Below are positions 19,201-25,110 of a DNA stretch of 25,490 nucleotides, piece by piece; within the stretch, counting starts at the first letter, position 1; each line of letters starts with the position of its first letter. The position numbers and the translations under genes are program-made. The notes beneath the pieces were generated by a model. That model had not been told where the DNA came from. It saw only the letters and a list, made by a program, of their open reading frames with translations, and did no database searches. Source of the stretch: Coptodactyla brooksi (lineage: Eukaryota; Arthropoda; Insecta; Coleoptera; Scarabaeidae); NCBI GenBank assembly GCA_033557675.1, contig JAWQRM010000259.1, positions 1 through 25,490 of the forward strand, in the 5' to 3' direction.

Positions 19201-20198
19201 TAATCGTAATTCAACAGTTTTGAATATTATTGAATAACTTAAATTTTACATAGCATAATAAATATGTTATGTACTTCATTTTTTCAATTTATTCATTACA
19301 CTCACAACAAAAATACAAAATAGAGCACAAAACTACAGTAGCATTGTAGTCATATGAACTAACCTGAACTAACATGTGCCTTTCTTATGTCTGCTTCCAA
19401 CGTTGCACAAACCTAAACCTTATATTACTTGCAACTAGAAATGTATCAGAACTGATATTAATTGTTTTCAAGTGAAAATATCAAACTCGCAATTTTATGT
19501 GAAATATGATAATAATGATTATCATTATTAAACAAATAATATGTATATTCAGTCGCTATATATTTATTGTGGTTTTTATAATTATGTTGCGCAATGCAGT
19601 TAATGTTCATAAATTTAAAAATAAATAAATACATTACCATTGATGTGCACATCTTTTATTTTTGTTGTAGATTGAGAGATTGAGCACATTAACAACATCA
19701 GAAGAATCTAGTCCGTCTCCACAAGATGAAACAACTGGTAAAAGAAAACGTAACCATCCAAGAAATGGTACAAGTAATGAAGTATCTCAACTGGTTGTAA
19801 GCGCTTTTATATCACTACAAAATTGGTTTTTGTTTTTAATACAAATATAATGTTTTTAAAGATTTCTATTAATCCAAAATGCACTAATCATAACTTTCTG
19901 TACTACAGGTCAGTAACGGTCACGACAGTTTGCAGTCGAGGTTAACTCGGAGTACAAGAAAGGTAAAAGCAAATGCTGCGGCACTAAACAATTCTTCCAC
20001 TTCTACTTCATCTATTGCTGGTGCATCCATATTGACTAGAAGTTCTCGTAAGACTAAAAAGCATATTCTCGATGATTCTTCACAATCTGGGTAAGTAACT
20101 TTTCACTTTATGATTAACATGTTGATAAACGCCAATTGTCTAATAGCGAAGAAGAAACTCCTAGAAGAAGTAACAGAAAAAAAGCACAGAAAACATAG
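1156..20198 (+). CDS. NCAPG: Condensin complex subunit 3 (CAP-G), 15 coding exons
   Basis: HEAT-repeat subunit of condensin I, which with the SMC2/SMC4 ATPase and kleisin CAP-H compacts mitotic chromosomes; CAP-G works with CAP-H in DNA binding. Coding segments: 1156-1248, 1302-1643, 1696-1818, 7141-7493, 7551-7745, 7795-7906, 8650-8871, 11954-12358, 13500-13763, 13843-13960, 17675-17883, 17953-18498, 19671-19796, 19909-20090, 20147-20198. They sum to 3342 nt (1113 residues plus TAG); all introns are GT-AG and all phases agree. The human protein is about 1015 residues. Family landmarks: an LxKLQD...CPVIDAY segment (exon 3), DEVGRK (exons 6/7), a charged helical stretch (exon 8), and a GLLVNSS...LKWLNPY block (exon 10) continuing into NAPDNSP (exon 11). 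The tail is basic and Ser/Thr-rich. The start is the first ATG of the open frame before intron 1; a further upstream non-coding exon cannot be excluded. Introns 3, 7 and 10 are swollen by transposons. Confidence 0.93.
1302..1643 (+). CDS. NCAPG: CAP-G exon 2 (residues 32-145)
   Basis: Follows a TCTGCAG acceptor and opens GEFRSVAQAFNEC. It contains the conserved N-terminal HEAT helices with an acidic loop (TENSDEETENP) and ends DRFLT at GTAAGT, phase 0. Intron 2 is 52 nt. Confidence 0.93.
1696..1818 (+). CDS. NCAPG: CAP-G exon 3 (residues 146-186)
   Basis: Acceptor TTTTAAG at 1689-1695. The product reads DTVLPIRLLSASALVKLQD then NPSCPVIDAY, which matches the family block that reads LSRLQDP...CPVVNAY in vertebrates. 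It ends ...SDVSPV at a GTATGT donor, phase 0, and joins IRKQAVMQLA in exon 4 across the 5.3 kb intron 3. Confidence 0.92.
2245..2743 (-). pseudogene. Reversed partial copy of CAP-G exon 12
   Basis: On the - strand this aligns with 17953-18464. Disruptions: an in-frame 12-nt deletion near 2730, an in-frame TAA shortly after (codon CAA TAA where the gene has CCA AAA), and a 2-nt deletion near 2392 that ends the frame after NKE. The exon is cut off at about 2245, where it joins a mariner end. Between the breaks the frame is still well preserved (PPDQTDDHFIAKC..., EEETVEEGTVDG). Confidence 0.9.
2813..3021 (-). pseudogene. Reversed copy of CAP-G exon 11 with intact splice sites
   Basis: The - strand matches 17675-17883 with about five substitutions by eye, giving three residue changes. 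Acceptor AG and donor GTAAGT are both retained, but in the orientation opposite to the host gene, so it cannot be spliced into the CAP-G mRNA. Flanking intron sequence is duplicated as well, so this is a genomic DNA copy and not a retrocopy. Confidence 0.93.
3240..4362 (-). mobile_element. Inner mariner copy, 5' end truncated
   Basis: The 3' terminus TTAGGTTGTTCGGAAAGTAATTTCG begins at 3240 after TA. The - strand C-terminal transposase is well preserved: QLDK...RPELINRKGIVFHQDN, RPHTSLVTCQKLLQLGWDV, PPYTPNLAPSDYYLFRSL and LLPERWQK. The N-terminal part (KQHFRRILLFY, then YEDVLTE near 4110-4190) has stops, and the centre is replaced by GCAAA-rich tandem units. It is homologous to 16643-17460 and longer than that copy. 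The last ~42 bp with the outer terminal repeat are missing. Confidence 0.88.
3681..4080. repeat. Three tandem ~115-155 bp units within the inner mariner
   Basis: Units at about 3681-3812, 3813-3965 and 3966-4080 share a start (TTGATRACRGTA then CTTTA), a GTGGTATTCTCCC-like stretch, GGGCTCCCAAAAA, and TTTGCAAACTTGC-rich ends. On the - strand each repeats the coding piece for a YCxQLDK-like segment. The related + copy at 16601-17460 has a single unit (about 16885-17030). Confidence 0.8.
4765..6897 (-). mobile_element. PiggyBac-like element, dead but with both ends
   Basis: Flanked by TTAA duplications (4761-4764 and 6898-6901). Terminal repeats CCGTTACGTGCAC and CCGTCATATGCAC match at 10 of 13 positions, followed inside by subterminal GGTACYCGGGTA repeats. 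The - strand has transposase pieces in several frames: RPDGPEKDLG...KIMMDNFFTGL (about 5950-5850), then NVTRPKQKSEILHYNMPKGG, IDNMDKMV and FFNMIDVAALASYIIYSYYN (5700-5500), and a Cys/His-rich end (RKCDICKRP...HAVTHH, 5190-5090). This is the DDD transposase order. Frameshifts and stops separate the pieces, so it is inactive. Confidence 0.88.
6902..7140. other. End of intron 3, no feature
   Basis: AT-rich unique-looking sequence between the piggyBac and exon 4. With 1819-1847 and 4733-4760 it is probably most of what remains of the original intron. Confidence 0.5.
7141..7493 (+). CDS. NCAPG: CAP-G exon 4 (residues 187-304)
   Basis: Acceptor ATTTAG immediately before ATT AGG AAA. The product begins IRKQAVMQLAITHASHET and runs through two HEAT units to LMKIFFK. 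The last codon (AAG, K304) is split 2+1 by the 57-nt intron 4 (GTAAGA...TTGCAG). Confidence 0.95.
7551..7745 (+). CDS. NCAPG: CAP-G exon 5 (residues 304-369)
   Basis: Completes K304 and reads CFSPREIVKHLP...SAYWYYLVLN, the family segment equivalent to the 'ALYWCALCEYL' region of vertebrate CAP-G. It ends TPFCEYIK plus two bases of the split codon at GTAAAG. Confidence 0.93.
7795..7906 (+). CDS. NCAPG: CAP-G exon 6 (residues 369-406)
   Basis: Acceptor TTATTAG after a 49-nt intron with a T-rich tract. The product reads SVLQSQEGRHLEEWQN and ends ISDLADE at GTAAGT, phase 0. Confidence 0.92.
7907..8361. other. Left part of intron 6, no feature
   Basis: AT-rich. No convincing coding frame, terminal repeat or RNA gene was found. 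Confidence 0.4.
8366..8598. mobile_element. PiggyBac-type MITE, 233 bp
   Basis: Flanked by TTAA at 8362-8365 and 8599-8602. The two ends are inverted repeats of about 85-90 bp: left TCTTTAACGATCGAAAGGCT..., right (complement) CCCTTAACGATCGAGAGGCT..., with continuing similarity into GGGACATTT on both arms. Non-coding. The TTAA target and CCCTT start fit piggyBac MITEs. The arms have diverged, so it is old. Confidence 0.82.
8650..8871 (+). CDS. NCAPG: CAP-G exon 7 (residues 407-480)
   Basis: Acceptor CTTGTAG. VGRKCLQPLIRDTL continues exon 6 so that the DEVGR motif of the family is restored over the junction. It ends DSQKIE at a weak donor GTATTT. Intron 7 is 3.1 kb. Confidence 0.92.
8872..9900. 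other. Left part of intron 7, mostly unassigned
   Basis: No coding frame of note. Contains the 30-bp palindrome at 9175-9204 and two related short stretches, GAGGGCATGCATAAATCCCC (about 9497) and GGAGGGCATGCAATCCCC (about 9776), each near a GGTGGAATTTAG motif. These may be parts of an old repeat that I cannot name. Confidence 0.35.
9175..9204. repeat. Perfect 30-bp palindrome
   Basis: GTTTAAAGTGTTATA followed directly by its exact reverse complement. It could form a cruciform or be the fused end of an old inverted-repeat element; no function is indicated. Confidence 0.8.
9900..10780 (-). mobile_element. Tc1-family transposase relic
   Basis: Read on the - strand from right to left the Tc1 order is recognisable: KHPKTSAVKI-like (about 10760), KPLLRKANIKKGLEFAK (about 10690), IIFTNKNELNIFG (about 10600), IPTVKH, a degenerate FFQQD...KYSA...LLFHW (about 10340), LWDYLKSA (about 10090) and ETLVQSILRRLDTI (about 9990). 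There are many stops and frameshifts. Terminal repeats were not identified, so bounds are approximate. Confidence 0.75.
10946..11067 (-). mobile_element. tRNA-derived SINE insertion with target-site duplication
   Basis: The - strand carries a tRNA-like head (11058 to about 10981): a GGACTCC start, an A box within TAGCTCAGTGGCAAGAGCG, a B box GGTTAGAATCC, and a 3' acceptor-like GCGGTCC followed by TTTTT. It is flanked by a 12-bp direct duplication ATAAATAATATT at 10934-10945 and 11068-11079. The anticodon arm has a mismatch and position 33 is not T, so it is a SINE or tRNA pseudogene and not a working tRNA. Confidence 0.75.
11104..11145 (-). ncRNA. Degenerate hammerhead-ribozyme-like motif (Penelope type)
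   Basis: On the - strand: stem I AGCTT pairs perfectly with the terminal AAGCT; between them lie CTCAAGA (the CUGANGA core with one substitution), a short imperfect stem II (GACC/GGCT), GAAA, a one-pair stem III C-CA-G, and UU before the predicted cleavage position. Minimal hammerheads of this form are known from Penelope-like elements. The core change predicts loss of activity. Confidence 0.4.
11405..11452 (+). mobile_element. Small Tc1 fragment, inverted relative to 10726-10772
   Basis: GATAATCTGTGAACATCCAAAAACAAGTGCTGC...ATAATT is the near-exact complement of part of the Tc1 relic (the PKTSA-coding stretch). Similarity stops on both sides, so it is an isolated fragment. Confidence 0.55.
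11453..11953. other. End of intron 7, no feature
   Basis: AT-rich sequence up to the exon 8 acceptor. No element was recognised. Confidence 0.4.
11954..12358 (+). CDS. NCAPG: CAP-G exon 8 (residues 481-615), helical linker then HEAT
   Basis: Acceptor TTTTATAG. The first ~45 residues (LSHLKAKVHILEASIDQAVE... to KKQIEEKNAKR) are charged and heptad-like, matching the helical element in the middle of vertebrate CAP-G. HEAT-type helices with conserved SLDILS and GVQIDDVSVH follow. Ends at GTGAGT, phase 0. Confidence 0.94.
12359..13020. other. Left part of intron 8, no feature
   Basis: AT-rich. A 71-codon frame on the - strand (12748-12963) resembles nothing I know and its composition is that of background. 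Confidence 0.4.
13026..13440 (+). mobile_element. Mariner transposase relic in intron 8
   Basis: The + strand reads LGG/WWPRIGIIYYSYMKSDQ at about 13035-13085, matching the WWDxxGIIYYELxKxxQ segment of mariner transposases, then NNGRPHVTKNDVKTAK (about 13160-13205), matching DNARPHxxK. A degraded HPxYSP-like stretch follows near 13400. Frames shift between them. No ends were identified. Confidence 0.6.
13500..13763 (+). CDS. NCAPG: CAP-G exon 9 (residues 616-703)
   Basis: Acceptor CTAATAG. Reads LIATKYGRYDKNSIIAS, VQAVSDIVRVHGPDIL, then an acidic and arginine-rich loop (GDDDDES...KSRRRRLYQEV) that corresponds to the disordered acidic loop of vertebrate CAP-G. Ends LLDEE at GTATTA, phase 0. 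Confidence 0.93.
13843..13960 (+). CDS. NCAPG: CAP-G exon 10 (residues 704-743)
   Basis: Acceptor TGTTTCAG. Encodes the best conserved block of the C-terminal HEAT domain: MSLMKLVMNGLLVNSSLLTR then LKWLNPY. One base of the E743 codon precedes the GTATTG donor; the other two bases come from exon 11 across a 3.7 kb intron. Confidence 0.92.
13961..14140. other. Start of intron 10, no feature
   Basis: AT-rich intron sequence with runs of ATTATTATAA. Nothing recognised. Confidence 0.4.
14170..14262 (-). mobile_element. tRNA-derived SINE fragment
   Basis: The - strand has GTCATGAATGCAGAAAGTCG followed by CCGGTTCGAATTCTG, a canonical B box in a T arm preceded by an anticodon-arm-like hairpin. The same anticodon-arm sequence occurs on the + strand near 16260. 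The A box is not clear, and it directly abuts the LINE fragment. Confidence 0.35.
14266..16140 (-). mobile_element. Jockey-type LINE ORF2 fragment (endonuclease plus part of RT)
   Basis: On the - strand from about 16120 leftward: start of an APE endonuclease (WNxNGLHQH..., HDIDIMLISDTF), GVAIIIHNKI, then YRPPKYNNKNEHF, DFNAKHITWGA and LELSSDHSSIV (15842-15500). After the linker comes reverse transcriptase: INPKKAPGYNLISGKVL, LPDIWK-like, IIMIPKP (about 14850-14720), a thumb-proximal piece and SGVPQGNVLGSLLYLLYTAD (14380-14300). It ends near LTTVAT, just before the expected FADD catalytic motif. Stops and frameshifts show it is dead. It is the 3' end that is missing, unlike ordinary 5'-truncated LINE copies. 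Confidence 0.85.
16240..16292 (+). mobile_element. tRNA-like SINE head fragment
   Basis: TTTTAGCAGTTAGAGCATTTGTCATGAAAGCAGAAGGTCACAG resembles the D arm to variable loop of the 10946-11067 SINE (both share GTGAAA/ATGAAA and AGGTCACAG), then diverges before the B box. Presented as a fragment only. Confidence 0.35.
16293..16598. other. Intron 10 between LINE and mariner, no feature
   Basis: AT-rich, includes a short (AT)n run at about 16450. No element recognised. Confidence 0.4.
16601..17460 (+). mobile_element. Mariner, internally deleted, both ends present
   Basis: Flanked by TA on both sides (16599-16600, 17461-17462). Ends TTGGGTTGTTTGGAAAGTAA and the complement TTAGGTTGTTCGGACAGTAA. The + strand encodes the N-terminus (KKQHFQHILLFYYKK..., ALTE-like CQCQNWFAKF), a GCAAA-rich replacement of the centre, then VVFHQDSA, TLVTGQKLLQLGWDV, SYSPDMAPFDYY, and KDQKFYERRVMLLPERRQK to the end. 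At 860 bp it is shorter than a full ~1.3 kb element; the DNA-binding half and the first catalytic region are gone. It lies in intron 10, 214 bp before exon 11. Confidence 0.9.
16643..18464 (+). repeat. Right arm of a ~2 kb inverted duplication
   Basis: Spans most of the mariner, the end of intron 10, exon 11, intron 11 and 512 nt of exon 12. The left arm is 2245-4362 in reverse orientation. Arms differ in length mainly because the left mariner has two more tandem units. The interval between arms is about 12.3 kb and contains exons 4-10. Confidence 0.92.
17675..17883 (+). CDS. NCAPG: CAP-G exon 11 (residues 743-812)
   Basis: Acceptor TTTTAAG. The joined frame gives LNPYIEKHDPIMQQLIGNGL, then IVPTLNSIGNAPDNSP, aligning with the NPVTEE...TLANAPASSP region of vertebrate CAP-G. 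Ends TKVQHT at GTAAGT. A nearly identical reverse-oriented copy lies at 2813-3021 in intron 3; this + copy is in order with the gene and lacks disruptions. Confidence 0.93.
17953..18498 (+). CDS. NCAPG: CAP-G exon 12 (residues 813-994)
   Basis: Acceptor GTAATTAG. Final HEAT helices (DVSAIHKSLALEIVSTIK...), then a long acidic linker rich in E, S, T and N (EEETVEEGTVDG, NPEETEEVLNGSNSSES) and a basic patch RKRIKKFKKD. Phase 0 at both ends. Its first ~510 nt are duplicated in inverted orientation at 2245-2743 as a disrupted copy. Confidence 0.92.
18499..18815. other. Left part of intron 12, no feature
   Basis: AT-rich. A 69-codon frame (18588-18797) is hydrophobic by composition, has no family resemblance and is not supported as a gene. 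Confidence 0.4.
18820..19210 (-). mobile_element. Mariner relic of a third lineage in intron 12
   Basis: The - strand reads LLKFDSNPELLEQVITGDET (about 19170-19110), WVYRCDIETK..., then RPKKSSKVRSNMKITVFFNF-like and SIEEYYLEVLHHLCKAVKIF (about 18960-18900). This is the widespread insect mariner group often mis-annotated as SETMAR-like. The GDETW first catalytic Asp region is visible; frameshifts and a missing C-terminus make it dead. No termini seen. Confidence 0.75.
19211..19670. other. End of intron 12, no feature
   Basis: AT-rich intron sequence; nothing recognised apart from short ATT/AAT runs near 19510. Confidence 0.4.
19671..19796 (+). CDS. NCAPG: CAP-G exon 13 (residues 995-1036)
   Basis: Acceptor TTGTTGTAG. 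Low-complexity tail with SSPSP, a KRKR cluster (residues 1018-1021) that could be part of a nuclear localisation signal, and NEVSQLV before a GTAAGC donor. Support comes from phase, splice sites and composition rather than strong family conservation. Confidence 0.8.
19909..20090 (+). CDS. NCAPG: CAP-G exon 14 (residues 1037-1097)
   Basis: Acceptor CTACAG. Basic Ser/Thr-rich tail (LTRSTRKVKANAAALNNSS..., SRKTKKHILDD) resembling the Arg/Lys-rich C-terminus of vertebrate CAP-G. Ends with two bases of a Gly codon at GTAAGT. Confidence 0.8.
20147..20198 (+). CDS. NCAPG: CAP-G exon 15, terminal coding exon (residues 1097-1113)
   Basis: Acceptor CTAATAG after a 56-nt intron. Reads (G)EEETPRRSNRKKAQKT then TAG at 20196-20198. 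TPRR (residues 1101-1104) fits the CDK consensus S/T-P-x-K/R. Condensin I subunits are known mitotic CDK targets, but phosphorylation of this site is inference. Confidence 0.8.
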
Positions 20199-20560
20199 TT
20201 GGACCTGGAATTTTCTTGTAATTAAATTATTCTATATTTCTTATAAAAGACCTTTTTATAAACAATTTATTATAGTGTATTTTTATTATAAAAGAATTGT
20301 TAAAAGTAAACCCATCTTAATATACTCTAAAATGTAACTATATAAAACTATAACACGTTAAATATAAATGTAGTTTTTTAATGGCATAGTTAATTAGAAG
20401 TTGTAGCGGTAAATTTATTTCATATTTGTTTCCTTTTTATTTTGTCAGAGAGTTCATTCGTTGCCTGGCCCAGAAATTCTTACACCTTTATAACTGTTTT
20501 TAAATTGTTCAGTGAATAATGAAAAAACAGTTGCAGGCCCTTTCTTCCTAGGCCAATTTA
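20199..20560 (+). other. Probable CAP-G 3' UTR
   Basis: Follows the stop codon. The first poly(A)-signal-like hexamer is ATTAAA at 20221-20226, 23 nt after the stop; TATAAA occurs near 20341. Neither is decisive and the UTR end is unknown. Confidence 0.35.
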
Positions 20561-22030
20561 ACTAATATACCAGGTGATTCAGTTTGGTGTATGCTTTCTG
20601 TAACTTGCTTATTCTAACAAAGATTACAACAAACCCTATACAGTGTGGATGATTATTAATTATAGATTTATTATTTCTTTTCGAATCAACAATTTGTAAT
20701 CTTAAAAATAGTAAATTACACATACGGACATTACTTTGTCAACGGGCACTTGGCTGTGTGGTAGCAACACACCATTGCTACAAAAATTGCATTGATTTTT
20801 GGAACACTTAGATTATTTGATGAAAAAGAATCAGAAAAGATTATGATTTAAACAATGGTATTTAAAAGGAAGAGAATACACTCATATTATTTTATTAAAA
20901 GAGCTAGAAATTGCGGAACGTAAAGCTTTGCACAATTATCTAAGGGTGGACTAACTATAATATTTAGTGACTGGAAGAACCTATGCACACATGAAGTTCA
21001 CTTGTATCACCACAGCTGCTTGGCAAAAGTACACCCAAAACATGGTGGGAAATATGTACAACACTGAAACACGAATATTTGATGGTTGGTATATATTTTT
21101 TATATTTGTTGTATTTGTCATGTTTGTTGGTATATTTTTTTGTGTAGAATATAACAATTATTTCTTAAATGCTAAGAATTCCTCAAACTAATTGGTGTCG
21201 GAGGATGTGCATGCAATATTTTCGGTTATGTTGATGGAATGCTGTTGTTGACCTGTTCTGACTGATTTCCATTGTACATATTCTGATAGTTATGATTATA
21301 AAAAGAACTTGGAAAGCGGGATTTGAACAACTAGTCCATTGCTGTATATCAGTGGATACTGTAAAAGTACAGTTTTCAGCAAGCTTTCCAAGTTTGCCGT
21401 AATATAGAACATGCTCTATTTGCATACTCTCCAGGTCAGTTGTTACAGTTGTGTCAAATGGAAGGAAGGAAGACTGGAATTTCAAGAAGACAAGATGTAA
21501 TTCGAACTACAAGAGCATCAGGTGTGTGAAGTATTATAATTATTACCAGTGTATTATTTTACTTCACATTTATAAATTTACATAATTTAAAATAAATGAA
21601 TTATAATAGATTCAACTTACATTTATTGCATGTTCACTATTGTCCTGGTCACAGCTTAGAGACAATGCTATTACAGATGTTCCAGAGCTTACATCTTCCT
21701 GGTTAATGATGAACAGCATTAAATTCAAATACTAAAGCGATGGTTGATAAACCGTATCTGCTGCCGCGCCAGTTTGCTTGGATTTTTTAATCTCCCTCAA
21801 TTCACATCGAAAATCAGTGTGTAGAGAGTCAATTTTTTTCGTACATATGTGACATTGCTTCAGTGCACACTTCTTTACGTTTTTTTACTAATGAAAGAAT
21901 CATTTCTCAGCTATTTGATAGAATATTCTTTATTTTTAATATTCCACAAACAAGGCTGACACTTATACAATGATATAAAACTTTCCCAAAAATCTTTATT
22001 GTCCGTGAAAGACATTTTAGATTGCTTCTT
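20561..22030. other. Downstream region without recognised gene
   Basis: Frames of up to 100 codons occur (20967-21191 +, 21183-21485 -), but none resembles a known family and their composition is background-like. A coding exon of another gene is possible but not supported. Confidence 0.35.
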
Positions 22031-22035
22031 ATACA

Positions 22036-22230
22036 GTGCGTCCAGAAATTTTATAAGCACCCCACGTTTTGCTTATAACTTTTTGTTTTTCAGGCGATAT
22101 GTCTAAAATTGCATAAATGTGTTCCCCGTCGTTAAAGAGTAATTTGTGTGAAATTTAATGGAAATCTGTCCGCAGATAAAAAAGTTACAATCACTTATCA
22201 AATAATACATCCAGAAATTTCATAGGCAAT
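22036..22230. repeat. Repeated CATCCAGAAATTT-type motif, probable transposon end
   Basis: CAGTGCGTCCAGAAATTTTA (about 22034) and ACATCCAGAAATTTCATAGG (about 22206) are imperfect direct copies. CAGTGCGTCCAGAAATT is like Tc1/mariner-type terminal repeats in insects. No paired opposite end was found. Confidence 0.35.
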
Positions 22231-22394
22231 AAAATATTAGACTATCCAATAAATTTGGACACTTTGTGATATAACTTTTTAATGCCGATAACCATTTCTA
22301 GACTCAGTGATCACTTGTAATAAGAAATGGTTGCCATTGGTGAATCGTGAGTGCCAAAATCAGCTTTCAAGCGGTCAACTTCATAGTGGCACGT

Positions 22395-22690
22395 CAACTC
22401 TTGACTTTCGGGCACCCAAAGTGATGTTGTGCGTATGGTGGGATCGTTGCGGGATGATTCACTGAGAGTTGATGCCAAAAGGACAGACAATCACCGCCGA
22501 AATTTATTGTGAGCAGTTGGAGCATGTATGAAGTCAATTTCGCAATTTCCGTATACCTGTCCTTTTCCTTCATGATAACGCAAAACCGCATGTGGCTCGT
22601 TTGACGCGTGAGAAGTTGGATGAAATGGGATGGGAAAGTCCAGACTGCACAGTCTGGACATTCACCGACTGACTGAACAGAAATGATCGC
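22395..22690 (+). mobile_element. Mariner transposase relic downstream of the gene
   Basis: The + strand gives VMLCVWWDRCGMIH, ELMPKGQTITAEIYCEQLE, then VLFLHDNAKPHVARLTREKLDEMGW (about 22555-22635): the WWD, catalytic HDNAxPH and ELGW-like motifs of mariner. After GWES the frame collapses into a 10-bp stem hairpin (22638-22659) and a SPDISPTD-like remnant. One stop and a frameshift lie between the first and second parts. Confidence 0.78.
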
Positions 22691-23690
22691 TTGTGAATTC
22701 CCTGCTTAAGAGTTAATAAATAGACGAGCAGCAATGTTAATGGAGTACCTTGTATATTTTGACATAATTGGGAAGCATATTAAATTTTCAGTCCAATATG
22801 GTTTTTATTTGTAAACTAAATAATAAATGAAGCTGTGTACATTTGTACCAAACGTATTTTAAATGGTTTCATTTAATGTTTTCAAAGTGTATATTACTTT
22901 TATGAGACGGTTATATTTATTCCAGGAGCAAGAGCTTCCTTCTTCATTATTGTTGGCTTCAAATGCCTTTATTTTTCTATTTTTTGCCATTTTACAAAAT
23001 ATACAAATGCCAGTAATAAGTGTTCTGTAACGTGGGCAATTTCTACGATATAAATAGCTAGCTCGTTATAGGTAGTTGTCGTCTCTTAGCTAAAAACAGC
23101 ATAACATGTCTTGATAATTTGTAAAATAAATATGTAAAAATATATAGTGTATTCCGTTTAAAATAATGAAGTATTCGTCATTTTTTGATAAACCAGAAGT
23201 GGCTATGTTGAACTGCTGCTGAAAACTAGTAGTTGCTATACCACACATGACTTCCTTTCTTTCTCTTACCTTGACCCTGGTTGAATTTTGGAAATGGATG
23301 TGAAATATGTTTTTGAAAAACAAGTGGCATGGTCTTTAACACTAAATTTAGATATTATATTTCGTGCGTTTTATTGTTATTATATATTCTATTCTTGCAC
23401 CGAAGGATAATTTGTTACAAAAACTTTTATTGAAAATTATCTCGTTATATGGATGATGAATGCAAAATATGTAATTAAAACTTTTCAAAATACATGAAAC
23501 TTTATTTTAGCAAACCTGAGATTTTAAAATTACCTATGAGTACATGCAAATAAAATTATATAGATGCAATCTAATTGTTTTATCTTAATTTGTGTATTAC
23601 ATTTACTTTAGTAATAAATATGCTGAAGTTTGGTATCAAGTATGGAAATACAGTTTAACAATTCGTTACATTTTAAGCTTTAAATTATAA
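22691..23690. other. No recognised feature
   Basis: AT-rich DNA. A 77-codon - strand frame (23090-23323) has no recognisable motif. Probably old intergenic sequence. Confidence 0.35.
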
Positions 23691-23699
23691 ACTTTCTTA

Positions 23700-24025
23700 A
23701 TATATAAACTATTTGAGGACCTTCTGCACACGATGATGCTTGAAAATTATCTTCATTGACATTTTCTTCTTGAATGTTTATATTTACACTGCTCATTATA
23801 TTCTTCATAAGTGACATTTAGAAATTTTCACATTTCCTTATTGGTCATTAATGTATCAGTTGCATTAGAATTGACATCAAGGGATTGTTGTCTGTTTGAT
23901 GAAAATCATTTTCGTCTTTTATTGTTTCTTCACTCATTTGTTTACAAAACCCAGCTTGTCAAAAATGGTTTGCAGTGGTTGTGGACGATACCTTTTCCCC
24001 ATGCAGCAGACGTAACGTCAGACAA
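23700..24025 (-). mobile_element. Pogo/Tigger-type transposase C-terminal relic
   Basis: The - strand near 24010-23955 reads AAWGKVSSTTTANHF, stop, QAGF, which fits the AWxxVTxTTIxNCFxxAGF ending of the pogo-like DDE domain. Downstream frames carry the acidic tail typical after it (ATDTLMTNKEM, FLNVTYEEYNEQ, QEENVNEDNF). Stops and frame changes throughout. Confidence 0.5.
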
Positions 24026-24102
24026 CAAAAATTTAGTGCATTAGAAAAATAAGATTTATTCTATTTGAAAAACCAAACGAATTTTGTCTTATTTTGTCTA
24101 TG

Positions 24103-24104
<2 letters not shown>

Positions 24105-24134
<30 letters not shown>
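24105..24134. repeat. (AT)15 microsatellite
   Basis: Uninterrupted alternating AT for 30 bp. Confidence 0.95.
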
Positions 24135-24136
<2 letters not shown>

Positions 24137-24309
24137 GTTTATTATTTTTACTACTCAATTGTTTGTATACAAGACAATTCGTACTTCTAAATTTACAAAG
24201 AAGTCAATAGTGAAAACGTACTGTTGTTTTTTTTCACTTTTTCTTTAGTATGCAGTAAAATATTAAAAACTTAATAACCAAGTTTTTGGATAATAAGAAG
24301 TATCAGAGC

Positions 24310-24500
24310 TTCACTTCCTAAATTCACATTTGGATTATTTTCCTCAAAATCTGAGTACTACTAGCGAAGAGATGGGTGAGAGATTTCATCAGGACGTCAA
24401 AGAAATGGAAAGGAGGTATCAAGGGAAATGGTCTAGTTATGATGATGGCTGACTATTGCTGGATGTTGCACCGAGATGAACCCCAAACGGCCCAAAGAAA
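24310..24500 (+). pseudogene. Relic of a multicopy arthropod protein (MGERFHQD / RYQGKW family)
   Basis: The + strand reads LDYFPQNLSTTSEEMGERFH, QDVKEMERRYQGKW (24325-24425), then after a one-base shift MMADYCWMLHRDEPQTAQRN (24440-24500). These phrases recur in many uncharacterised, probably element-derived arthropod proteins known to me; the biochemical role is unknown. Only the C-terminal part is here, and it is frameshifted. Confidence 0.55.
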
Positions 24501-25110
24501 CTTCCACACATGGAATAAAGTGAATTGAATAAATTATAAGAAAACGTTTTAAATCTATTTGAAAAGCTCGTATTTTTGCAATCTTTTGATTTTATACAAA
24601 TTTGGAAAGTTGCGATTTGCAAAGAATCCTAACGTGATGGGAAAAAATACATAGGAATCAATCAACAAAAGCTACAAAATATGACGGAACCCAAATTGTT
24701 CCTTCAAATTGAATGAGGTGACAAATTTATTTTCGGAAGGATTGGCAAGACCGAGTTGGTATAGGTTCCTCCGACCACGACCCAATATGACCATCGGTGG
24801 AGGAGATATCTGTTTAATTTGTTATGTTTGTATAGCTGTATTATTTTCTTATTATTGTCATTCTATCAATATTACTACTTTACTACACAGTTTTCATTGC
24901 TTGAAGAATCTGCTAATTTTGAAAAATAAAGCAGTTATAAAATAAAAAGAATTTTCAGTTTTAAAAATGTTGGATAATTTTATTGATTGTATAGTATTTC
25001 AAAAATAGTTCAGTTAGTCTTAACAGTACTTTATATAATACGAATAATTTCTATAATTTAAAATATACCCTAATTCTAATGCATATATCGATGCTTCTAT
25101 GTGTTAAATG
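24501..25110. other. No recognised feature
   Basis: AT-rich. A + strand 78-codon frame (24709-24945) has a hydrophobic stretch but no recognisable relationship. Confidence 0.35.

Noticed and set aside
21183..21485. 100-codon - strand frame as a downstream gene
   Set aside because: No motif, no splice context that I could support, and background composition.
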